A DNA stretch of 64,000 bases from Streptomyces sp. NRRL WC-3618 (GTDB taxonomy: Bacteria > Actinomycetota > Actinomycetes > Streptomycetales > Streptomycetaceae). Position numbers and translations under genes: made by a program. Below the pieces are notes generated by a model. The model was given only the letters and a program-made list of their open reading frames with translations, did not search any database and was not told the DNA's origin. Every line of letters begins with the position of its first letter. The first letter of the stretch is position 1. The stretch covers positions 1 to 64,000 of the forward strand of contig NZ_LGDW01000292.1 in NCBI RefSeq assembly GCF_001280005.1. The letters run 5' to 3'. This document shows, piece by piece, positions 1 to 8,643 of the stretch.

Positions 1-90
1 GACGAGCAGCGCCGCCAACGCGGCCAGGGCCGCGACCACGGCGGCGAACACTGCGGGTGGACGTCTGCGACTGAAAATACGTCTGCGCAT
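1..90 (-). CDS. Secreted glycosidase, N-terminal signal peptide only (runs off window)
   Basis: Only the first 30 codons lie in the window; the gene continues beyond the left edge. It starts [14 protein letters not shown] and runs into an Ala/Leu-rich hydrophobic core, so it is a Sec or Tat-like signal peptide. GAGG sits a few bases upstream of the ATG. The signal peptide and upstream DNA are about 95 percent identical to those of the GH62 gene ending at 6040. By inference this is a paralogous secreted carbohydrate-active enzyme, but its catalytic domain is not visible. Confidence 0.6.
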   Translation of the reverse strand, partial: MRRRIFSRRRPPAVFAAVVAALAALAALLV

Positions 91-212
91 CAGGACCTCA
101 TTATCCTTGAGCAAGCGACTCCGGTTCGGCCCGTCAAGGGCTGCCCGGAGGCGGTGTGGTGGGGCCCTCGCGTCCGATATGCCGAACAAGGGTCGAAGTG
201 TCGAGCAATTGG

Positions 213-240
213 ATGATAAGGATCCAGTGGTCGGCGTCAA
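213..240 (-). promoter_or_regulatory. Promoter of the left-edge glycosidase
   Basis: On the minus strand this reads TTGACG, 16 bases, TATCAT. The same two hexamers with the same spacing are kept in the second copy at 6164-6191, although the spacer bases differ. That conservation supports a housekeeping-sigma promoter with a leader of about 115 nt. Confidence 0.55.
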
Positions 241-264
241 TACCTCTCGCGAAATTCGCAGGCG

Positions 265-278
265 GAAACGTTCGCAGA
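265..278. promoter_or_regulatory. Possible LacI-type operator, copy 1
   Basis: GAAACGTTCGCAGA is conserved exactly with 6216-6229 while the flanking bases diverge. Its GAAACGTT core resembles LacI-family operators that control sugar catabolism genes in Streptomyces. It lies about 25 bp upstream of the -35 box. Function is inferred. Confidence 0.35.
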
Positions 279-474
279 CCGAAACCGGGCGGCTTCAAGT
301 CCCGTGGTTGCACGGGACTTTGGCGTGAGGGGCAGGCAGCGGTGCGGGTGCGGGCTTGGTGATCATCACGGACCCCGACCAGGTCGCTCATCTGAGCCTC
401 CGGTCGGCCAGGGGGTGTTTCGAAAGTCCCGTGCGGCGCCCGCGGTGTCCGGTGCGTACTCTCGGCGTGAATGA

Positions 475-790
475 TCATGGGCTTGGCCGGCAGCTCGGCG
501 CCGGAGGGAAGGAGGCCTCCCTCGGCCGATTCTGCTGGTCCCCCAGGCCCCTGGCCCAGAACTCGCTCGGGCCGTGGACGGCGACGTCGGTCGCCCTGGC
601 CATGGCGCGGTCGATCTCGGCGTCATCGCCGCTGCCGACCGCAGCCCAGAGACGGCTGAAGCCCGTGCCACCGCGGCGGTGGACGACCTCGGCTGCGGCG
701 TCGTTGGGCAGAGGCCAGGCCGGGAGTGTGGCCAGGCCCAGGCTCGTGAGGCAGTCGAGCGGGTAGGACTCCGGCAGGTTGCTGTGACGT
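475..790 (-). pseudogene. Gene remnant of unknown function
   Basis: On the minus strand a frame ending in TGA at 475-477 reads like real protein: it contains ESYPLDCLTSLGLATLPAWP and AEVVHRRGGTGFSRLWAAVG, with Streptomyces-like codon use. Upstream, near 790, the protein-like reading moves to another frame (about 790-960, containing RVVDLDLACIGTAPDPGTRP), so a frameshift or junction is likely. No start codon with a ribosome site was found. I do not recognise the family. Confidence 0.35.
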
Positions 791-1046
791 GCGGGAACGC
801 AGACCCCGCGACCGTCCGCCCGGCGAACCGCCGGGCGGGCTCGCGCAGGTCGACGCAGTGGCCCGGAACGCGGCCCGTGGGCCGCGTTCCCGGGTCGGGA
901 GCGGTGCCGATGCAGGCCAGGTCCAGGTCAACGACCCGGGCCTTGTCTGTTTCCTGACCGCCGACGCCGGCGCGGAGGCCGACGGCCCGGCGCGCACGCC
1001 ACGGGTGGGTGGCGTTGCTGCCGGGCCGTCAGTCACTCACGCGGTC

Positions 1047-2849
1047 TCACTTCCCGTGCAAAGCCCTGCGGCGACGTCCGCGAAGCGCCAGCACGCCGCC
1101 GACAGCGATGACCAGCAGGCCACCGAGGCCGCCGTACGTGACCGCGCTGCTCGCCCCGGTGGAAGCCAGGTCGCCGGACGCGCTGCTCGGGGTCGGCTGG
1201 CCGGCGGGTGCGGCGCCGATCTTCGCCTCCGCCTGCGCCCGGGTGCCGGTCGTGCCGAGCGCCGAGACAGCCGGCGCGGGGGCGGCCGGCACGGCGGTCT
1301 TCGTGGGGACGGGCGACGGCTTGTCAGCGGCAGTCCCCGACGCGGGCTTCAGCTGAAGAGTCGTGATCGAGTACGGCGGCAGCGTCTGTGCGACCGCCGT
1401 GCCGCGCTTCGCCGTCGTGAGGGCGGTGTCTCCCTGGCCGTACGAAACGGTCGTGACCGCCCCTGCGGCCGGGGTGAATCCGGCGTACGAGAGCGACACC
1501 TGCGCCGCGTTCTCCGGGCTCTTGTTGGTCAGCATGACGTTCAGACCGCCGTTGCCGCTCCGCACCGCGTGCACAGTGACCGACGAGTTGCCCGAGGACG
1601 ACTTGACGATGGTGTCGCCAGGCTGCGCCAGCGCGGTCAGCGAGCGGATGCCCCAGTAGATGGGGAAGGGCGTGTCGCGCGACGGTTCGCACTTCCCCCC
1701 GGCGCAGGTTCCGGCGGAGAGCACACCCCCGTCCTGGTAGTCGGTCTGGCCGTGGACGGTGGTGGGTGCTTGGTCCGTGCCGTTGTGCAGGTTCCACCAG
1801 TCCACGTGGGTGGCGCCCTGCTCGAACCAGGTCATGTAGGTGTCCGGCGCGAACAGGGCCGCGGCCTGGCTGGTCTGGGCGGGCGAGCCGACGGCGCCGT
1901 TCTCGGTGACCGCGATCTCCACCGAAGCGGCGCGCGAGCCCGTGTACTTGGCGATCAGAGAGCGCAGCTCGGACGTGGTAGCGGCGATCCGGGAGGGGGT
2001 GTTCAGCAGGTCGGCCGTGGTTTTGCCGCCCGGATACCAGTGGACGATGACGAAGTCGATCGAGCTTCCCGCGATGGAGAGCACCGTGTTGTTCCAGTCG
2101 GCGGTGTCACCGGGAGCCTTCTCCTTGTCCGGCCAGCCGCCGGGGGTGGTGAGCACCGCTCCGATCTTCACCGTCGGGTCCACGGCCTTCATCGCCTTCG
2201 AGTAGGCGACGAGGTTCTTCCCGTACTCCTTCGGGCTCTTGTCGGCGTGGTTGTCGGTTTCCCAGCCCTTGCCGTTGCCGTAGTGCCCGTTGCCGTAGAC
2301 CTCGTTGCCGATCTCCCAGTACTTCACGCCGTAACCCTTTTCGACGTTGGCGTACTTGACCCAGTCGGCGGCCTCCTGGGCAGTGCCGGAACCGTAGTTC
2401 GCGGTCAGGATCGGCTGGGCGCCGACCTTCTTCGCGATGGTCATGAAGCGGTCGAAGTTGGTGTTGGAGGGGATCCAGCCCTTGCCATCGCCGTGGGTGT
2501 GGGTCTTCCAGTGGTATTCGTCCGCGCCGGAGCCGCCGGGATAGCGCAGCTGCCGAACTCCCGCGGCCTTCATCAGCGATGTGACCTTGGCGTCCCCCAT
2601 GTGCTCGTCGCCGAAGCCCAAGTTGAGGCCGGCACCGCTGCTGGGCACCGTGCCCAGGGAGGTACCGGCGTCCACCTTGATGCCGACGGTCGCCGCGGCG
2701 TCCGCGCTGGGCGCCAGGGCGCCGACACCGGCCGAGGCGGCGAGCACCGCCACCGCCCCCGCGACAAAGCGCCGGCGCATCGGGCTACGGCGGGGCGTGC
2801 GCCCCCGAGGCATCGGCTGCTCGGCGGATATCGGGTTGTCTGGTGACAC
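1047..2849 (-). CDS. Cell-wall-anchored clan GH-A alpha-L-arabinofuranosidase-like glycosidase
   Basis: This 600-residue secreted enzyme probably releases arabinose from plant arabinan or arabinoxylan. The start is GTG at 2849 with GGAG six bases before it. After an Arg-rich signal peptide comes a TIM-barrel catalytic domain. WEIGNEVYGNG gives the acid/base Glu183 (the NE motif of clan GH-A), and AVTENGAV gives the likely nucleophile Glu316. A beta-sandwich follows, then a Pro/Ala linker, LASTG at 561-565, a hydrophobic helix and an RRRR tail. LAxTG is the motif used by Streptomyces class E sortases, so the enzyme should be covalently wall-bound. It resembles GH51 most (YPGGSGADEYHWK), but the exact family needs a profile search. 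Confidence 0.8.
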   Translation of the reverse strand: MSPDNPISAEQPMPRGRTPRRSPMRRRFVAGAVAVLAASAGVGALAPSADAAATVGIKVDAGTSLGTVPSSGAGLNLGFGDEHMGDAKVTSLMKAAGVRQLRYPGGSGADEYHWKTHTHGDGKGWIPSNTNFDRFMTIAKKVGAQPILTANYGSGTAQEAADWVKYANVEKGYGVKYWEIGNEVYGNGHYGNGKGWETDNHADKSPKEYGKNLVAYSKAMKAVDPTVKIGAVLTTPGGWPDKEKAPGDTADWNNTVLSIAGSSIDFVIVHWYPGGKTTADLLNTPSRIAATTSELRSLIAKYTGSRAASVEIAVTENGAVGSPAQTSQAAALFAPDTYMTWFEQGATHVDWWNLHNGTDQAPTTVHGQTDYQDGGVLSAGTCAGGKCEPSRDTPFPIYWGIRSLTALAQPGDTIVKSSSGNSSVTVHAVRSGNGGLNVMLTNKSPENAAQVSLSYAGFTPAAGAVTTVSYGQGDTALTTAKRGTAVAQTLPPYSITTLQLKPASGTAADKPSPVPTKTAVPAAPAPAVSALGTTGTRAQAEAKIGAAPAGQPTPSSASGDLASTGASSAVTYGGLGGLLVIAVGGVLALRGRRRRALHGK

Positions 2850-3348
2850 GTGGGGCTCCGATCGGGTGTTGACACAGAGTGCGTAGCGCCGCTGACCACG
2901 GCTCGCCCTCGTCGGTACGCCCCTAAGTGGCCACTCAGAGCGGAAAGGTTGCCGCCTTGATTATTTTTTTTCGCCGAGACCCGGCCGCACACCGCCCCGC
3001 GGTGGCCGAGCGGCTGAAGCCGCACAAGAAGCACGGGAAAAGACAGACGGCGGCCGCCGCCACCGCGTGTGCGACATCCCGTGGGTTCCCGTGGTTCTTG
3101 CCGGAACCCTGAGCCCTGACCTGGGGCTTCTCTCTCGCTCGCGTGATCGGCCGGTCAGTGACGTGACTTCGGGATTCCTGAAGCTTTCTCGTCCGATCTG
3201 ATCAGTCCGCAGTCTGGTCGAAGGCGGGGAGGCGCATGCTGTCGACGCCGGCGGTGGTGAGAAAACTCGACAGAGCTCTGGAGAACTCACGGGATGTCGC
3301 ACTGAGGCGCTTGAGTCTCCAGCCGCCGGAGAGTTCAGGATCTCACTC
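2850..3348. other. Divergent intergenic region
   Basis: About 500 bp separate the anchored glycosidase from the MerR gene. It holds a run of eight T at 2963-2970 and the MerR-type promoter described separately. I see no convincing gene here. Confidence 0.6.
3311..3341 (+). promoter_or_regulatory. MerR-type promoter with 19 bp spacer
   Basis: TTGAGT (3311-3316) and CAGGAT (3336-3341) are separated by exactly 19 bp. The spacer contains the dyad CTCC-AGCCGC-CGGAG. MerR-family activators typically act on promoters with over-long 19-20 bp spacers and bind a dyad within them. The -10 box ends seven bases before the merR ATG, so the transcript is probably leaderless and the gene autoregulated. Confidence 0.55.
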
Positions 3349-4257
3349 ATGGACGACGAACGCCCCGACGTGCTCACCATTGGCCGGCTCGCGCACCGCA
3401 CCGGACTTCCGGTACGTACCCTGCGCTTCTGGTCGGACGAGGGGGCGGTGCCGCCTGTGGGCCGTTCCGCGGGCGGCTACCGGCTGTACGACGCCGAGTC
3501 CGTGGCCCGCGTCGAGCTGGTCCGGACCCTGCGGGAGCTGGGCCTCGGGCTCGACGACGCGTGCCGTGTCCTGAGCGGCCGCACCACGGTCGCCCAGGTC
3601 GCCGACGCGCATGTGGCCGCGCTCGACGCGCAGATCCGCTCCCTCAAGGTGAGCCGGGCCGTCCTGTCCACCGTGGCGAAACGGGGTTCGACCGTTGAGG
3701 AGACAGCACTGATGAACCGGTTGGCGCGGCTTTCCGCCGCCGAGCGCAAGCAGATCATCGACGAGTTCAAGGAGGAGGTGTTCGGCGGCCTCGACGACCC
3801 GCGCCTGCGCGACCGCATGCGCGCCTTCAGCATCGAACTGCCCGACGATCCCACACCTGAGCAGGTCGACGCCTGGATCGAACTGGCCGAACTGGTGCGG
3901 GACCCCGGGTTCCGCACCCGGTTGCGCACATGGATGGAGCTCAACACGCCCATACCGGGGCAGGGCCCTCCCCCCGGGGCGTCCATCTGGTGGGCCAGGC
4001 AGATCGTGCAGACCGTCGCGGAGGTCAGAAAAGGCGGGGTCGCTCCCGAGGGGCCGGCAGCGGCCGAGGTGCTGGCCGAGCTGTTCGGTGACGCCGATCG
4101 GGCCGCCGTGCTGCGCGGCCTGGAGGCCGGGATCGAGGCAGGAGCGGAGCACTACCGCAGGCTCGTCGCCCGTGTGCGCGGGCAGAGTTCGTCGCCCGAC
4201 GCGACCGAGGAGCTGGAATGGCTGGCGCGGGCCCTTCGCGCCGCGGATCAGACCTGA
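3349..4257 (+). CDS. MerR family transcriptional regulator
   Basis: A 302-residue regulator. Residues 10-75 form the MerR winged-helix DNA-binding domain (LTIGRLAHRTGLPVRTLRFW, then GGYRLYDAE), and a helical dimerisation segment follows. The C-terminal part from about residue 110 is longer than in small metal-sensing MerR proteins and has no metal-binding Cys cluster, so an organic effector is more likely. The ATG at 3349 lies directly at the predicted transcription start. It sits between two arabinofuranosidase genes, but nothing in the sequence ties it to sugar control. Confidence 0.85.
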   Translation: MDDERPDVLTIGRLAHRTGLPVRTLRFWSDEGAVPPVGRSAGGYRLYDAESVARVELVRTLRELGLGLDDACRVLSGRTTVAQVADAHVAALDAQIRSLKVSRAVLSTVAKRGSTVEETALMNRLARLSAAERKQIIDEFKEEVFGGLDDPRLRDRMRAFSIELPDDPTPEQVDAWIELAELVRDPGFRTRLRTWMELNTPIPGQGPPPGASIWWARQIVQTVAEVRKGGVAPEGPAAAEVLAELFGDADRAAVLRGLEAGIEAGAEHYRRLVARVRGQSSSPDATEELEWLARALRAADQT

Positions 4258-4260
4258 CCT

Positions 4261-4445
4261 GGTGCTCGACCTCGGCTCGGGGCAGGCCGCCGACCTTGCG
4301 GTGCCGCTCGACCGGGGCGAGCTGATCGCCTACGGGCCGCGGCTGTCCGACAACGGCGCCACCCGGCTGGGGACGGCGGCGTTGGTCCGGAGGCCGGACC
4401 CGGACACGACACGCGCCATCACGCTTGCCCGTTACGCCGCCATGC
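4261..4445 (+). pseudogene. Possible 3' gene remnant
   Basis: Directly after the MerR gene another frame reads LVLDLGSGQAADLAVPLDRG and continues to ARYAAMRPRG, which looks like real protein. It has no start codon or ribosome site of its own. It may be the C-terminal remnant of a deleted gene. No family is recognised. Confidence 0.25.
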
Positions 4446-4472
4446 GCCCGCGGGGGAAACCCACGAAAGGAA

Positions 4473-4503
4473 GGAACCCCGGCCGACCCTCGACCGGGGT
4501 TCC
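4473..4503. terminator. Bidirectional terminator hairpin
   Basis: GGAACCCCGG and CCGGGGTTCC form a perfect 10 bp stem around an 11-base loop, with AA before and CAAG after. It lies between convergent genes (MerR from the left, the GH62 gene from the right), so it probably ends both transcripts. Confidence 0.7.
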
Positions 4504-4609
4504 TCAAGGTGGTGAGTATCGGTCAGCGGGTGGAGTCGCCCACGCCGTAAACCACTCGTCTACGCGTCGGCGGACCGCCCCACATCGCGATCACCGTGGA
4601 TCAGGCGGG

Positions 4610-6191
<1,582 letters not shown>

Positions 6192-6215
6192 TAGTTCTGA
6201 CAAAATTCGCGGGAA

Positions 6216-6229
6216 GAAACGTTCGCAGA
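6216..6229. promoter_or_regulatory. Possible LacI-type operator, copy 2
   Basis: GAAACGTTCGCAGA is identical to 265-278. It sits upstream of the -35 box, and no LacI-family gene lies in the window. The role is inferred from conservation and the AACGTT core. Confidence 0.35.
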
Positions 6230-6456
6230 CTTAAACCAGGCGGCCTCAAGCCCCGTGCCCGTAGGGGTCTTTGGCGTGAGGAGCAGGCAACGGTCCGGGC
6301 AGGGCCCGGTCATCATCACGGACCCCGACCAAGTCGCCCACCTGCGCCTCTGATTCGGCCAGGTGCCGACCCCGCTCACGGCGGAGCCGGGCACTCACTG
6401 ACGCCGGTCGGTCGACGTGTGCCCGCGGCGGTCGTCCACGGTGCGGGGAGCGCCGA

Positions 6457-6548
6457 GTCGACGGCCTGCCGTACGAGTTCGACGCGCCCGACGCACTCGA
6501 AGACATGGTCCGCGCCCGTCGGCAGCACATCCCGTACCCCGTCCGTCG
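6457..6548 (-). pseudogene. Fragment of Zn-alcohol dehydrogenase gene
   Basis: These 92 bases match 15631-15722, inside the intact alcohol dehydrogenase gene, with a single mismatch. Translated on the minus strand the fragment keeps RDVLPTGADHVFECVGRVEL. Neither flank resembles the rest of that gene. It is a dispersed internal fragment, not a decayed whole copy. Confidence 0.8.
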
Positions 6549-6602
6549 TCGTCTTCATGGTCGGCCGTACGTCGAGGACATGGCCGCTCATCGCCCGCGC
6601 GG

Positions 6603-6878
6603 GTGTCTTTCTGCGTCAACGTACTGGGCGCCGAGCAGGGCGAGTTCTGCCGTGGTTTCGCGAAAGGCGGGGCGGGCAGGTTCGCGGGCGTCAGCTACTA
6701 CGCGGCCCCGGTCTCCGGCTCCCCGCGCCTCGCGGGCGCCCCCGACTGGATCGACCGCACAATTCAGGCAGTGCACACGGGAGGCGACCACTTGATCGTC
6801 GCGGGGCGGGTGGACGCGCTGGGGTCGGGCGAGGACGAGGGCACTCCGCTGCTGTTCCATCGGGGGCAGTTCCTCTGA
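6603..6878 (+). pseudogene. C-terminal fragment of a flavin reductase-like protein
   Basis: The frame reads FCVNVLGAEQGEFCRGFAKG, then RFAGVSYY and HLIVAGRV, and stops at 6878. This matches the C-terminal half of the flavin reductase domain family (NAD(P)H:FMN oxidoreductases of two-component monooxygenases). The N-terminal FMN-binding half is missing; upstream sequence is unrelated. The piece is truncated and probably not expressed as an enzyme. Confidence 0.65.
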
Positions 6879-7016
6879 CCCAGCCCTCCCGAGTCATTGG
6901 ACCGCTGCAGATGACACGGGCAGCGACAGCACGTACCGGGTCGGCGAACAGAGCAGGCGTGGCAGTTGCACCTACGCGCGTCCACCACTTCAGGGCTCCT
7001 GACCACCGACCTCGAA

Positions 7017-7676
7017 CTAGCCCGCCGGCTCCGGCAGTCGGGCACCCCGGCTGTCGGCGACGCGGAGCACGTCACCGAGTACCTGCGTAACGGCCCGCAG
7101 CGCGCGCCGCAGGGTGTCCTCGCCCGCCTTGAGGTCGTCCAGGACCACCTTCGCACCCCCAAGTACGTCTGCTCCGTCCCGGAGTTGGTCCGCCTCGATC
7201 TCGTCCGCGAGCCGGGACAGCCGACCTGGGACGCCGCCCGTGGACAGGAAACAGGGCTTGCCGTTGTCGCTCTCCCACGGCAGCAGCCGCAGCCCGACGG
7301 GAGGCGTGGAGCAGGCGTTGCGGTCGTACGTCACGGGCTCACCCCGGTGGGGTGGGCTGCCGTCGGCGTCTCATGCATCATGGGGGTCCCTTCCGAGGGG
7401 ACCGACCACGGTCAGGAAGCGCTGGACATCGGCGTCACCGCCGGTCAGAGCGACCTCGGCCGCCGCCTTGAGGCCGGGGCCGCCGGACTTCCATAAGTTG
7501 ACGATCCTGCCCCGGTCGGTCGCCGGCACCGGGTCGATGACCTCGCTGCCGGGCACCTCCACCGCGGCGGCGGGCACAGCCTCCACGACGCCGCCTGCGA
7601 GAGCCAGGGGCAACAGGCCAAGACTCACGGCGTGTATGGAGCGTCTGACCCTCCCCACGTCGCCCGGCCTGTACAT
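7017..7676 (-). pseudogene. Secreted ALF-repeat-like protein split by an in-frame TGA
   Basis: The first half (7374-7676) starts ATG at 7676 and has a signal peptide. It then contains RIVNLWKSGGPGLKAAAEVAL, which resembles the short ALF repeats of actinobacterial secreted proteins. TGA at 7371-7373 interrupts it. Twelve codons later in the same frame a second well-coded stretch begins (GTG at 7334) and ends at 7017; it contains RNACSTPPVGLRLLPWES. Either one gene carries a nonsense mutation, or two small genes are translated separately, the second from the GTG. The broken neighbours favour decay. Function unknown. Confidence 0.5.
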
Positions 7677-8046
7677 TCTTCGGTTCAAAGGACGCTCGCC
7701 TCGATTACCGACAATTCGTTCTGCCGGTCGTTGACTATCGGCACGGCGAGCATAGCTTTGAATATCTTGGGTGCGAATCCGATATCCGGTCGACGGGCGG
7801 AACGGGTGGCCGACATTCTGTTTTCCGCTCCCGAGGCCGATCGACAGCAAACCGACAGAAAGGCGACGACCGGGCACCCTTCGCGTGCTCGACAACGCCA
7901 GGGCAAGGGGTATTGAAAAGCTATGGATCAGTAACGTCGTTGACGATCGGCGAACCCGTGAGCCAGGTTCGAGCCACACCTTTACTCTTTGATTGCCAAA
8001 TGGGCACACCTGCAATGATTCAGGCGGCACGCCCGAAAAGGAGTGC
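7677..8046. other. AT-richer divergent intergenic region
   Basis: About 370 bp of noticeably lower GC than the surroundings lie between two divergent secreted-protein remnants. It presumably held both promoters. No gene, RNA or clear repeat was seen. Confidence 0.5.
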
Positions 8047-8325
8047 GTGGTGCTTTTCCGCGCCCGTAACTTTATGATTTCTGGGGCTGTCGGTTTACTT
8101 GCCGCCGCCATCGGAATTCCACTCGCCGTCGCCGATGACTCCGCCGTTGCCAAGGCCGTGGCCACCGCCCCGTGACCGGCGGACGTCCCGCCGGTCGCGG
8201 TGGAGGACTACAACTACCCCGGCGCCGCCGATGTTCTCGCGAACCGGGGCATCACGCTGAAGAAGGGCGACGGCCACATCCTGGTCGTGGACTGCAACGC
8301 CTCGGCCGACCAGATCAGGGCCACG
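8047..8325 (+). pseudogene. Small secreted protein broken by an in-frame TGA and truncated
   Basis: AAAGGAG precedes GTG codons at 8047 and 8050. The reading starts with a clean signal peptide (FRARNFMISGAVGLLAAAIG, ending PLAVADD). TGA at 8173-8175 stops it. The same frame then continues with VEDYNYPGAADVLANRGITL and KKGDGHILVVDCNASADQIR, the conserved body of a small Streptomyces secreted protein. After about 8325 the reading no longer looks like protein. The gene therefore carries both a nonsense codon and a 3' truncation. Confidence 0.5.
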
Positions 8326-8387
8326 CATCTGCGCGTACTCCACACGCGGAAGCATGCGATGCCGAGCCACCAACTGCTCGCACTCGA

Positions 8388-8507
8388 CTTTCGCCGACCC
8401 GTCACGGGGCGCAGTTCGGCGAACTCCGAGCCGTTGCGTGTGATGTGGACGGTCTCACCGTCATCGACCGCGTCCATGACGGCGGCGGAGTTGTCGCAGA
8501 ACTCGCA
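8388..8507 (-). pseudogene. Phd/YefM-type antitoxin fragment
   Basis: The frame contains NSAAVMDAVDDGETVHITRN and GSEFAELRPVTGRR, typical of the DNA-binding part of Phd/YefM antitoxins. The N-terminal residues and the toxin-neutralising C-terminus are replaced by unrelated sequence, and no toxin gene is adjacent. It is a fragment. Confidence 0.5.
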
Positions 8508-8508
8508 C

Positions 8509-8565
8509 TCATCCCTTCATCGTGAGCTTGTAGGTCAGCACCTTGTACTCCCACTGTGCGGACAT
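8509..8565 (-). pseudogene. 5' fragment of a DUF4177-like gene
   Basis: AAGGGAGA stands eight bases before ATG at 8565. The reading MSAQWEYKVLTYKLTMKG stops at 8509. The opening WEYKVLTYK is characteristic of DUF4177-type small proteins, which are normally about 60 residues. Only the first 18 codons remain before the junction with the antitoxin fragment. Confidence 0.45.
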
Positions 8566-8643
8566 GTGCCGGTCTCCCTTCGCGTCGTGCATTCCGGATG
8601 CGTTCTCTTGTTCTCCTGACCTCATCAGGGCGTGCCGGTCGGG

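Larger units (their letters stand above)
1..412. repeat. Duplicated promoter/signal-peptide block, copy 1
   Basis: This stretch matches 5951-6363. Both copies hold the first 30 codons of a secreted enzyme, its leader, its promoter and about 120 bp further upstream. Identity is near 95 percent over the signal peptide and leader, and lower upstream of the promoter. This is either a tandem gene duplication whose 5' ends stayed similar, or gene conversion. Confidence 0.85.

Noticed and set aside
789..2846. A 685-codon plus-strand frame
   Set aside because: It is antisense to the anchored glycosidase and composed of Arg/Gly-rich low-complexity peptide without family signals.
7955..7990. GGTTCGAGCC resembling a tRNA T-loop
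   Set aside because: No matching acceptor, D or anticodon stems are found around it.
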